DNA from: Pectinatus brassicae
GTDB taxonomy: Bacteria > Bacillota > Negativicutes > Selenomonadales > Selenomonadaceae
Direction: 5' to 3'
NCBI RefSeq assembly: GCF_014201835.1
Contig: NZ_JACHFH010000008.1
Span: forward strand, 28,849-92,848
Length of the DNA: 64,000 nt
Shown one piece after another: positions 56,463 through 64,000 of this stretch; the first letter of the stretch is position 1; every line of letters starts with the position of its first letter. A program made the translations under genes and the position numbers. A model generated the notes under the pieces. That model was not told where the DNA came from. It did no database searches and was given only the letters and a program-made list of their open reading frames with translations.

Positions 56463-59252
56463 ATGAAACAGCTAGATTTGGTTGAGAAATTTATAAAAGA
56501 AAAATGTCTGTTTGGTAGAAGTGTAGAAGATATAAAAAAAGATAATATGCCTGGAATTTCAGCGAACAATATTCAAGAAGAAATGGGAATACTGCGTGCT
56601 AATGCCAGCAGTATATTAAATAATTTATGCAAAGAAGGGAAATTGATAAAAATAAACAGCAGACCGGTTACTTTTTTGCCTTATGATATAATCCATCGTA
56701 TTCATGAGAAGTATAATCTATCATTAAAAACTTGTTATACATTGTCGGAATTAAAAGAAAGTATATTACATGAGCAAATAGAAAAGGATGATCCTTTTGC
56801 GAAACTTTTAGGTTATAATAGCAGCTTGCTTTATCAAATACGACAAGCTAAAGCGGCTATTGTTTATCCACCTAAAGGGTTACATACGATACTTTTGGGA
56901 GAAAGCGGTGTAGGCAAAACAACTTTTGCGCAGGCAATGCATGCGTACGGATTGCTGGCAGCGAATAAAAACCAAGTGGAATATCCTTTTATAACATTCA
57001 ATTGTGCAGATTATTTTAATAATCCACAGCTGCTTTTATCACAGTTATTTGGACATGTAAAAAATGCTTTTACTGGAGCTGACAAGGACAAAATTGGATT
57101 AGTGGAAGAGGCTGATGGTGGAATTTTGTTTTTGGATGAGGTGCATCGTTTGCCGCCTGATGGACAGGAAATGTTGTTTTATTTAATGGATAAAGGTGAG
57201 TATAAACGTTTAGGTGATAGCATTAAGCGAAAAAGCAATATCCTCATTATTGCAGCGACAACGGAAAATCCAACAGGAGTATTATTAAACACATTTATGC
57301 GGCGTGTGCCGGTAAATATTATTTTGCCAACATATAAGGAAAAACCAATTGCGGAAAAGATAGAAATAATTGAACAGTTTTTTCGTTTTGAAGCAATAAA
57401 TTTAAAACAGATAATATGTATAGCACCAGAGGTGTTAAAAGCACTAGCCTTATATCAATTTGCAGGGGGAAATATCGGACAGCTGCGTTCAGAAATAAAA
57501 CTGCTATGTGCCAATGCTTTTTTACAGTATTTACAAAATAAACAGCCAATTACAATAGGTTTTCAAATGTTAAGTAAGGATATAAGGGATGTTTTATTTA
57601 ATTATGCTAAAATAGATAAAACTATAACACGTTATTTAGATATGTTTTTTGAGGAGATTGAAATATTACCACAAAAAGATACAGATATAATATCTGATGG
57701 CATAAAAAATGATATATATGAGATTATAAGCAATAAGTTAAATTATATGAGAGAACAAGGAATTGCAGGAGAAAATATAACAGATAGTTTAAAAAATGAG
57801 ATTGATACATATTTAAGCAGTGTGAATAAATATTTTTCGGAGCTGCATTCTAATATTGCTAATCTTTATAAATTAGTTTCGAAAGAAATAATAGATGTAA
57901 CAATGCAGTTTATTACTTATGCGAGGGAAGAGCTAAAGACTGATTTTAATAACTATTTTTTATTTGCATTATCATTGCACATACAGAGTTTGATTAAACG
58001 TATTGATAAAAAAGAAATAAATAATAACAGGCATCTCTTTAAAATAAAAGTGGAACATCCAGCAGAATTTAAAGTAGCTGATAAAATGGTAGAAATGCTT
58101 AATAATAAATTTGGGGTAATCGTGCCAGAAAGTGAAAAAGGGTTTTTAGCACTTCTTTTATATCATAGCAGGGTAGAGGTTGATAGCAGCAAAATTGGAA
58201 TGATAATAATTTGTCATGGAGAATCGACAGCTACAAGTATGGCAGATACCTGCAATAAATTGCTTAATACGGAATTAGTAAAGGCAGTAGATATGCCGTT
58301 AAGTCAAAGTATTAATGAAACATATCAGCAATTAAAAACAGTGGCATTAACTATAAATAGAGGTAAAGGGATAATTATATTAGTAGATATGGGGTCTTTA
58401 CTGACCTTTGATAAACGATTAACCGCAGATACGGGAATAAAAACTAAAATAATAAAATCAATTTCCACACCACTGGCATTAGATATTTTACGTCATGTTT
58501 TATATGATGTTGATGACATTGATAAAATTTATGCTGAAAATGTGAAGATAATTGATGAATACGATGAAGTTGCAATTAAAAGAAAGCCCTTGGCAATTTT
58601 AGCTGTATGTGCTACGGGACAAGGAAGCAGTAAGTTAATAAAAGATATGTTGGATGATTTGTTAAAAAAATATTATGTTGATTCCATAAAAATATTTACA
58701 GCAGACTACATAAATGTTCGAGAGGTTTTTGACAAGGTTAAAAAAGATTATTATGTTGTGGCAGTGGCTGGTAATATGAATCCACAATTGCCGGTTCCGT
58801 TTTTTCCAATAAATCAATTGGTTCAGCCAGAAGTGCAGCAAATATTTTTTCATTTGCTTGATGGCGATATGGAAAAGCCATTTTCATTGCCGAATACAGA
58901 GCAGATACCCACTGTTTATGAAACTGCAAAAAATTTGCTGGAAAAATATATAAAATATATAAATCCACGCCATGCTATTTTTAAAATACGAAAATTTATT
59001 GAGGAAATAGATTATTCACCTAAAAATAAAAATATGGTATTGGATTTGATAATGCATATGGGGTGTTTGCTGGATAGGTGTGTAGGTCAAATTAAGATAA
59101 AATATGATAATCTTCAGGAGTTTTATATATTACATAAAGAATTATTTATTACTGTACGTAAAGCAATAAAACCATTGGAAGATGATTATAATATAAAAAT
59201 TAGTGATGATGAAATAGCGTATGTAGTAAAAATTCTTGTTACACGAGTTTAA
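56463..59252 (+). CDS. LevR-type sigma-54-dependent PTS regulator 2
   Basis: 929 residues, RBS AGGAG. Order: HTH (about 1-75), AAA+ (Walker A LLGESGVGKTT, Walker B GILFLDEVHRLP), PRD1, EIIA-Man-like domain (IIICHGESTATSMAD), EIIB-Gat-like domain (LAVCATGQGSSKLIKDML), PRD2. Full LevR architecture, longer than LevR1. The sigma-54 contact loop reads NAFTGA rather than GAFTGA. Divergent from the galactitol-type operon, which it should activate when its PRDs are modified by the PTS. Confidence 0.93.
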   Translation: MKQLDLVEKFIKEKCLFGRSVEDIKKDNMPGISANNIQEEMGILRANASSILNNLCKEGKLIKINSRPVTFLPYDIIHRIHEKYNLSLKTCYTLSELKESILHEQIEKDDPFAKLLGYNSSLLYQIRQAKAAIVYPPKGLHTILLGESGVGKTTFAQAMHAYGLLAANKNQVEYPFITFNCADYFNNPQLLLSQLFGHVKNAFTGADKDKIGLVEEADGGILFLDEVHRLPPDGQEMLFYLMDKGEYKRLGDSIKRKSNILIIAATTENPTGVLLNTFMRRVPVNIILPTYKEKPIAEKIEIIEQFFRFEAINLKQIICIAPEVLKALALYQFAGGNIGQLRSEIKLLCANAFLQYLQNKQPITIGFQMLSKDIRDVLFNYAKIDKTITRYLDMFFEEIEILPQKDTDIISDGIKNDIYEIISNKLNYMREQGIAGENITDSLKNEIDTYLSSVNKYFSELHSNIANLYKLVSKEIIDVTMQFITYAREELKTDFNNYFLFALSLHIQSLIKRIDKKEINNNRHLFKIKVEHPAEFKVADKMVEMLNNKFGVIVPESEKGFLALLLYHSRVEVDSSKIGMIIICHGESTATSMADTCNKLLNTELVKAVDMPLSQSINETYQQLKTVALTINRGKGIIILVDMGSLLTFDKRLTADTGIKTKIIKSISTPLALDILRHVLYDVDDIDKIYAENVKIIDEYDEVAIKRKPLAILAVCATGQGSSKLIKDMLDDLLKKYYVDSIKIFTADYINVREVFDKVKKDYYVVAVAGNMNPQLPVPFFPINQLVQPEVQQIFFHLLDGDMEKPFSLPNTEQIPTVYETAKNLLEKYIKYINPRHAIFKIRKFIEEIDYSPKNKNMVLDLIMHMGCLLDRCVGQIKIKYDNLQEFYILHKELFITVRKAIKPLEDDYNIKISDDEIAYVVKILVTRV

Positions 59253-59738
59253 TAAAAAATGATATTTAATTAAGCTTAATCACAATGAACCCCTTTCGAT
59301 GGCGGAAATTAATCCGTAGAGTCGAAAGGGGTTCATTGCAGTAGGGATTTATATAATTCAGCCTTTAGGCTGAGAGATATCATTGATTATTTGCAAGGAT
59401 GGGATGAGAATAAAATTGGAGCTTCATCCGTAATACATTTTTTGTCCAATCCCTCACTTTATTTAGTGCATTTCACAGGTTATCATAACGTGGATCGGCT
59501 ACAATAAAATGGATAGATTTTATAAGGCTATGTAAAAATAAAAGGAAGAAATAATTTATGTCTAAAAATTGAGAAGGGATTAGAAGGTTTTGTTCAGTCA
59601 TACTACAAAGATTAACTTTAGGTTTATAAGGCTGTATGATATAATATTCAATGGTTTATTTTATAAAATAATTGTAACATTACATATTTAAAAACTAAAA
59701 AAACATTAAATTTATAATAGATTTTGGAGGCATTTTAT
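59253..59738. other. Intergenic region with a long hairpin, no gene
   Basis: A perfect 17-bp inverted repeat (59283-59299 / 59322-59338) with a nested 4-bp stem, then a short CAGCCTttAGGCTG hairpin near 59360. No T run follows the main repeat. Only short ORFs without RBS are present. It separates the PTS island from the restriction-modification operon. Confidence 0.6.
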
Positions 59739-61286
59739 ATGTCAAGCGCAGCACAAAGGGCAGAATTACAATCACAAATTTGGAAAATAGCAAATGAAGT
59801 CCGCGGCTCTGTAGATGGATGGGATTTTAAACAATACGTGTTAGGAACACTTTTTTATCGTTTTATTAGTGAGAACTTTTCTAATTTTATTGAAGGTGGA
59901 GATGATAGTGTTAGCTATGAAGGCTTAGATGACAGTATTATTACAAAAGAAATTAAAGAGGATGCCATTAAAACAAAAGGATATTTTATATATCCCAGTC
60001 AGCTGTTTTCTAATATAGCAAAAAATGCAAATACAAATGATAGCTTGAATACGGATTTAGCAGCGATATTTTCAGCAATTGAAAGCTCGGCAAGCGGATA
60101 CCCATCTGAACCAGATATCAAAGGTTTATTTGCTGATTTTGATACGACAAGCAACCGACTAGGAAATACCGTAAAAGAGAAAAACAGTCGTTTAGCAGCG
60201 GTTATTAAAGGCGTTGAAGGACTTGATTTTGGGGAGTTTGAAGAAAATCAAATAGACTTATTTGGTGATGCTTATGAATATCTAATATCTAACTATGCCG
60301 CTAATGCAGGAAAGTCTGGTGGAGAGTTCTTTACACCGCAAAGTGTATCTAAGCTTATTGCCAAACTTGCTATACACGGTCAAACTACAATTAACAAGAT
60401 TTACGATCCAGCCGCAGGCTCAGGTTCGTTATTGTTGCAAGCAAAGAAACAATTTGATGAACATATTATTGAAGATGGTTTTTTTGGTCAGGAAATCAAC
60501 CATACAACATATAACCTTGCTCGTATGAATATGTTTTTACATAATGTTAACTATGATAAGTTTAATATTGCATTAGGAAATACTCTTTTGGAACCGCAGT
60601 TCGGAGATGATAAGCCGTTTGATGCGATTGTATCCAATCCGCCTTATTCTATAAAGTGGATTGGCAGTGGCGATCCTACACTTATTAATGATGAGCGTTT
60701 TGCACCAGCGGGAGTACTTGCGCCAAAATCAAAGGCAGATTTTGCGTTTGTTCTTCATACGCTTAGCTATCTTTCTGGTAAAGGACGTGCAGCTATCGTA
60801 TGTTTTCCCGGTATATTCTATCGTGGTGGGGCAGAGCAAAAAATTAGAAAATATTTAGTTGATAATAATTTTGTAGAAACTGTTATCTCGCTTGCGCCCA
60901 ATCTTTTTTATGGAACTTCAATCGCTGTTAATATATTGGTACTTTCAAAACATAAGACAGATACAAAAACTCAATTTATTGATGCAAGTGGTGAAGAGTT
61001 TTTCAAAAAGGAAACTAATAATAATATTTTGACACAAGATCATATTGAAGCGATTATGCAATTATTTGCTAGCAAAGAAGATAAAGAGTATGTTGCGAAA
61101 TCTGTAGATAATGATAAGATTGCTGAGGAAAATTATAATCTTTCAGTAAGCTCATACGTTGAGGCAAAAGATACCAGAGAAGTTATTGATATTAAGGTGT
61201 TGAATGCTAAAATTAAAACTACAGTGTCAAATATAGATAGACTTCGTGCGGAAATAGATAAAATTGTTGCAGAAATCGAGGGATAA
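59739..61286 (+). CDS. hsdM: Type I restriction-modification DNA methyltransferase HsdM
   Basis: 515 residues from the ATG at 59739 ([15 protein letters not shown]), with TGGAGG 8 nt upstream. N-terminal HsdM domain, then SAM motif [11 protein letters not shown], catalytic NPPYS and C-terminal helices. N6-adenine methylase of the complex; target set by HsdS. First gene of hsdM-rhuM-hsdS-hsdR. Confidence 0.96.
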   Translation: MSSAAQRAELQSQIWKIANEVRGSVDGWDFKQYVLGTLFYRFISENFSNFIEGGDDSVSYEGLDDSIITKEIKEDAIKTKGYFIYPSQLFSNIAKNANTNDSLNTDLAAIFSAIESSASGYPSEPDIKGLFADFDTTSNRLGNTVKEKNSRLAAVIKGVEGLDFGEFEENQIDLFGDAYEYLISNYAANAGKSGGEFFTPQSVSKLIAKLAIHGQTTINKIYDPAAGSGSLLLQAKKQFDEHIIEDGFFGQEINHTTYNLARMNMFLHNVNYDKFNIALGNTLLEPQFGDDKPFDAIVSNPPYSIKWIGSGDPTLINDERFAPAGVLAPKSKADFAFVLHTLSYLSGKGRAAIVCFPGIFYRGGAEQKIRKYLVDNNFVETVISLAPNLFYGTSIAVNILVLSKHKTDTKTQFIDASGEEFFKKETNNNILTQDHIEAIMQLFASKEDKEYVAKSVDNDKIAEENYNLSVSSYVEAKDTREVIDIKVLNAKIKTTVSNIDRLRAEIDKIVAEIEG

Positions 61287-61288
61287 AT

Positions 61289-62299
61289 TTGAATAAAGAA
61301 TTAAACTTTTTAATTTATAATACACCCGAAGAAGATGTATCAATTAATGCAGTAGTAAAAGATGAAACTATTTGGCTTACACAAAAAGCAATGGCAGAGC
61401 TTTTTGATGTTGAGGTACCTGCTATTTCAAAGCATCTTACAAATATTTTTTCAGAAGGTGAATTGCAACCTGAAGCAACTGTTTCCAAAATGGAAATAGT
61501 TCAAACTGAGGGCAGGAGAAATGTAAAAAGAAGCCTTGATTTTTATAATCTTGATGCAATTATTTCTGTTGGCTATCGTGTTAATTCGCGAAAGGCTACA
61601 AATTTTAGGATATGGGCAACAGGGATTTTAAAAGAATATATGATAAAAGGCTTTGCAATGGATGATGACCGCTTAAAGCAAGGCAAAACAGCATTTGGTA
61701 AAGACTACTTCAAGGAACTATTAGAGAGAGTACGTTCTATTCGAGCAAGTGAGCGAAGAATATGGCTGCAAATCACAGATATATTCCAAGAATGTAGTAT
61801 TGATTATGATAAAAATGCTGAAGTAACACATGAGTTTTACGCCATGGTACAAAATAAATTCCACTATGCAATTACAGGCAAAACTGCAGCTGAAATCATT
61901 GATGCATCAACAGATAAAACAAAAGAAAATATGGGGCTTACCACTTGGAAAAATGCACCTAGTGGCAGGATTTTAAAAAGTGATGTAACAATTGGAAAAA
62001 ATTATTTAGAAGAAAAACAAATCCGTCAGCTGGAAAGAACAGTGACTGGATATTTTGATTATATAGAGGACTTAATTGAGCGAGAAAATACTTTTACAAT
62101 GACGGAATTTGCTTCTAGTATTAATGAATTTTTGGCGTTTAGAAAGTACGATGTTCTAGAAGGTAAAGGACGTATAAGTAAAAAGCAAGCTGATGAAAAA
62201 GCCAAGGCAGAATATAATGAGTTTAATAAAACGCAAAAGATAAATTCTGACTTTGAAAAAGAAGTAAAAAAACTAATGGCTAAAGGTGGTGGGAAATAA
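61289..62299 (+). CDS. RhuM family protein in type I R-M operon
   Basis: 336 residues, TTG start just after the hsdM stop with GAGGG nearby. RhuM signature: IWLTQKAMAELFDVEVPAISKH, KRSLDFYNLDAIISVGYRVNS, RIWATGILKEYMIKGFAMDD. Frequently inserted in type I loci; a DNA-binding-like N-terminus but no proven role in restriction. Overlaps the hsdS start by 1 nt (TAATG). Confidence 0.88.
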   Translation: MNKELNFLIYNTPEEDVSINAVVKDETIWLTQKAMAELFDVEVPAISKHLTNIFSEGELQPEATVSKMEIVQTEGRRNVKRSLDFYNLDAIISVGYRVNSRKATNFRIWATGILKEYMIKGFAMDDDRLKQGKTAFGKDYFKELLERVRSIRASERRIWLQITDIFQECSIDYDKNAEVTHEFYAMVQNKFHYAITGKTAAEIIDASTDKTKENMGLTTWKNAPSGRILKSDVTIGKNYLEEKQIRQLERTVTGYFDYIEDLIERENTFTMTEFASSINEFLAFRKYDVLEGKGRISKKQADEKAKAEYNEFNKTQKINSDFEKEVKKLMAKGGGK

Positions 62300-63462
62300 T
62301 GAGTAAATTAGAACAGCTTGTTGAGAAATTATGCCCTACTGGGGTGGAGTGGAAGAAGTTAAAAAAATGCACAGAAATGAAAAGAGGTACTTCTGCAACA
62401 AAAAGAACATTAGTAGAAGGGAAAATTCCAGTTATTTCTGGTGGGAAAGAACCAGCTTTTTATTGTGATTCATTTAATAGAGAGGGTGAGACAATAACAA
62501 TAGCTGGAAGTGGTGCTAGTGCTGGATATGTTCAATATTGGAATAAGCCGATATATGTTAATGATGCTTTTTCAATTAAGGGAAATGAAAAAATAAGTAG
62601 TCGATATATTTATCATTACTTACTAAACATTCAAGAAGAAATATATTCAACAAAAAAAGGGGGGGGAGTTCCTCATGTCCATATTTCAAGTATAGAGAAC
62701 TTTGAAATACCAATTCCACCAGTGCAAGTCCAGGACGAAATTGTTCGTATACTGGACAGCTTTACAGAGCTTACAGCGGAGCTTACAGCAGAGCTTACAT
62801 ATAGAAAAAAACAGTATGAGTATTATAGGGATAGTTTGCTGAAATTTGGTAATGAGGTACCAAGGGTTAGTCTAGGAGATATTGCAACGATAATTAGAGG
62901 TGGAAATTTTCAAAAGAAAGATTTTGCTGAAAATGGAATTCCTTGCATTCACTATGGACAAATATATACAAAGTATGGTCTATCAACAACTGAAACAATT
63001 AATTTTATAAATAATGATGCTGCAAAAAAGTCTAAATTTGCATCCCAAAATGATATTGTAATGGCTGTTACAAGCGAAAATGTTGAAGATGTGTGCAAAT
63101 GCGTTGTGTGGTTGGGAAAAGAGGATGTTGCAATAAGTGGACATACTGCAATAATAAAGCATAATCAAAATGCAAAATTTCTTGCATTTTATTTCCGTTC
63201 AGCTATGTTTTTTAAGGATAAGATAAAACTTGCTCACGGTACAAAAGTTATTGAAGTAACACCAGGTAAATTAGCAAATATAAAAATTCCCATTCCATCC
63301 ATTGGCGAGCAAGAAAGAATTGCAGATATCCTTGATCGTTTCGATACAATTTGCAATGATATTTCTCAAGGGCTACCGGCTGAAATTGACGAGAGACAAA
63401 AGCAATATGAATATTATCGTGATAAACTGCTTACATTTCCTAAAGCAAAGCTAGAGGTGTGA
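62299..63462 (+). CDS. hsdS: Type I restriction-modification specificity subunit HsdS
   Basis: 387 residues with two target-recognition domains, each followed by a conserved helix (QDEIVRILDSFTEL and QERIADILDRFDTI, then QYEYYRDxLL in both). The central spacer carries TEL-TAEL-TAEL, as in EcoR124-type (IC) subunits. Recognises a bipartite DNA target and positions HsdM and HsdR. Starts within the RhuM stop. Confidence 0.95.
   Translation: MSKLEQLVEKLCPTGVEWKKLKKCTEMKRGTSATKRTLVEGKIPVISGGKEPAFYCDSFNREGETITIAGSGASAGYVQYWNKPIYVNDAFSIKGNEKISSRYIYHYLLNIQEEIYSTKKGGGVPHVHISSIENFEIPIPPVQVQDEIVRILDSFTELTAELTAELTYRKKQYEYYRDSLLKFGNEVPRVSLGDIATIIRGGNFQKKDFAENGIPCIHYGQIYTKYGLSTTETINFINNDAAKKSKFASQNDIVMAVTSENVEDVCKCVVWLGKEDVAISGHTAIIKHNQNAKFLAFYFRSAMFFKDKIKLAHGTKVIEVTPGKLANIKIPIPSIGEQERIADILDRFDTICNDISQGLPAEIDERQKQYEYYRDKLLTFPKAKLEV
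62773..62796 (+). repeat. 12-bp tandem repeat encoding TAEL in the hsdS spacer
   Basis: Two adjacent units ACAGCGGAGCTT and ACAGCAGAGCTT, preceded by a partial ACAGAGCTT. In EcoR124-type systems copy number sets the gap in the DNA target. Confidence 0.85.
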
Positions 63463-63463
63463 T

Positions 63464-63880
63464 ATGGAAAAAAGTTTAAGTGAAAAAGCACAGGAATTAA
63501 AAAATAATAATAAACGAGTTCAAAAAATATATGGATATAATCCCATTGCAGAAACAAATAATTTTATAGTTCTTGATAAATATGAAAAGTACTCACTTAT
63601 GCGCGAAGCCGCTGCAGTTTATCAGACAGAAGCATCGCTTGAAAAAGAATTTATAAATGACTTAGTTAACCAAGGTTATGAGTATTTACCCCAATTAACA
63701 ACACCTAAAGAAATGCTTGAAAATGTACGAGTACAGTTACAAATACTTAATAATGTAATTTTTAGTGATTCCGAATGGACACGGTTTTGTGAAGAATACT
63801 TGGATAAATCAAGTGATAATCATATTGATAAAACACGAAAAATTCATAATGACTATATATATGACTTTGTATTTGATTAA
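63464..63880 (+). pseudogene. hsdR: HsdR N-terminal fragment, interrupted after 138 codons
   Basis: 138 residues match the start of type IC HsdR: AVYQTEASLEKEFINDLVNQ, GYEYLPQLTTPKEMLENV, and TRKIHNDYIYDFVFD. Full HsdR is about 1000 residues and has an endonuclease and a helicase motor, all missing here. The reading frame meets TAA immediately after DFVFD at 63878, exactly after a TTGAT pentamer. Spacing 1 nt after hsdS. Confidence 0.9.
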
Positions 63881-64000
63881 ATGGGAGCCGTACACTCGTG
63901 ACTTAAGTCGTGAGTTAGGCGACCAAACTAGTCAGTATGTATAGAAATATGCATATAGAGATTGGCAAAAGACCAATCCAATACTGCTTGAAATGCTGGA
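63878..64000 (+). mobile_element. Possible left end of an IS200/IS605-like element in hsdR
   Basis: Follows TTGAT (63873-63877), the target pentamer of ISDra2-type elements. Sixteen nt later lies a 22-nt imperfect palindrome (63894-63915), then CAGTAT/ATACTG enclosing two further hairpins. No transposase is visible before the window ends, so identity is not settled. Confidence 0.35.

Noticed and set aside
59340..59700. Transposase remnant in the levR2-hsdM gap
   Set aside because: Only short ORF fragments without recognisable transposase motifs could be read.
63878..64000. Group II intron 5' end interrupting hsdR
   Set aside because: The junction does not start with GUGYG and the stop codon would remain in the exon; IS-like insertion fits better, though not proven.

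Overview
The window is chromosomal DNA from a low-GC, fermentative, anaerobic Firmicute. A Negativicutes/Selenomonadales-type organism fits the gene set best (L7Ae-like gene before rpsL, YjfB and four-CxxC zinc-ribbon small proteins, [FeFe]-hydrogenase, L-LDH family enzyme, SUF-only Fe-S assembly), but this is inference and no rRNA gene is present to confirm it. I see no tRNA, rRNA or CRISPR array.

Layout. 1-1.3 kb: 3'-truncated thiC behind a TPP riboswitch (minus strand). 1.4-9 kb: universal stress protein, the rpsF-ssb-rpsR operon with an S6:S18-type leader, an MFS exporter, cysK with an unusual structured leader containing mini-ORFs, two small-protein genes, and a polar amino-acid ABC transporter (glnHPQ type). 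9.3-28.4 kb: the large co-directional ribosomal block (L7Ae-like, rpsL, rpsG, fusA, tuf, then the S10, spc and alpha operons through secY, adk, infA, rpmJ, rpoA and rplQ). It is complete except that map is missing between adk and infA. Many starts here are TTG or GTG. 28.5-40 kb: HD-GYP protein, tartrate/D-malate dehydrogenase family enzyme, stand-alone H-cluster hydrogenase, sufCBDSU, an L-LDH/hydroxyisocaproate dehydrogenase family gene and an orphan ECF transporter ATPase.

40-59.3 kb is the most interesting part. Three phosphotransferase systems of three different families (mannose, glucitol, galactitol) lie side by side, and each is linked to a glycerol-phosphate-dehydrogenase-type enzyme (two AraM/EgsA-like G1P dehydrogenases and one GpsA-like enzyme) instead of the usual sugar-phosphate enzymes. 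The mannose- and galactitol-type operons are each divergent from a LevR-type sigma-54 activator, and each has a near-perfect -24/-12 promoter and a GTGTAT-armed inverted repeat as candidate upstream activating site. One LevR gene carries a -1 frame change exactly at an A-AAA-AAG heptamer. The glucitol-type operon has gutM and lies near a 5'-truncated deoR remnant. A HAD-IIA phosphatase lies between the two G1P dehydrogenase genes. A 54-codon membrane ORF sits in the galactitol-type operon. Together these look like a polyol or glycerol-phosphate uptake and interconversion island of unassigned substrate.

59.7-64 kb: a type I restriction-modification operon (hsdM, rhuM-like, hsdS with TAEL spacer repeats as in EcoR124-type subunits, hsdR). 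hsdR stops after 138 codons directly at a TTGAT pentamer, followed by highly structured DNA, which suggests an inserted IS200/IS605-like element running off the window.
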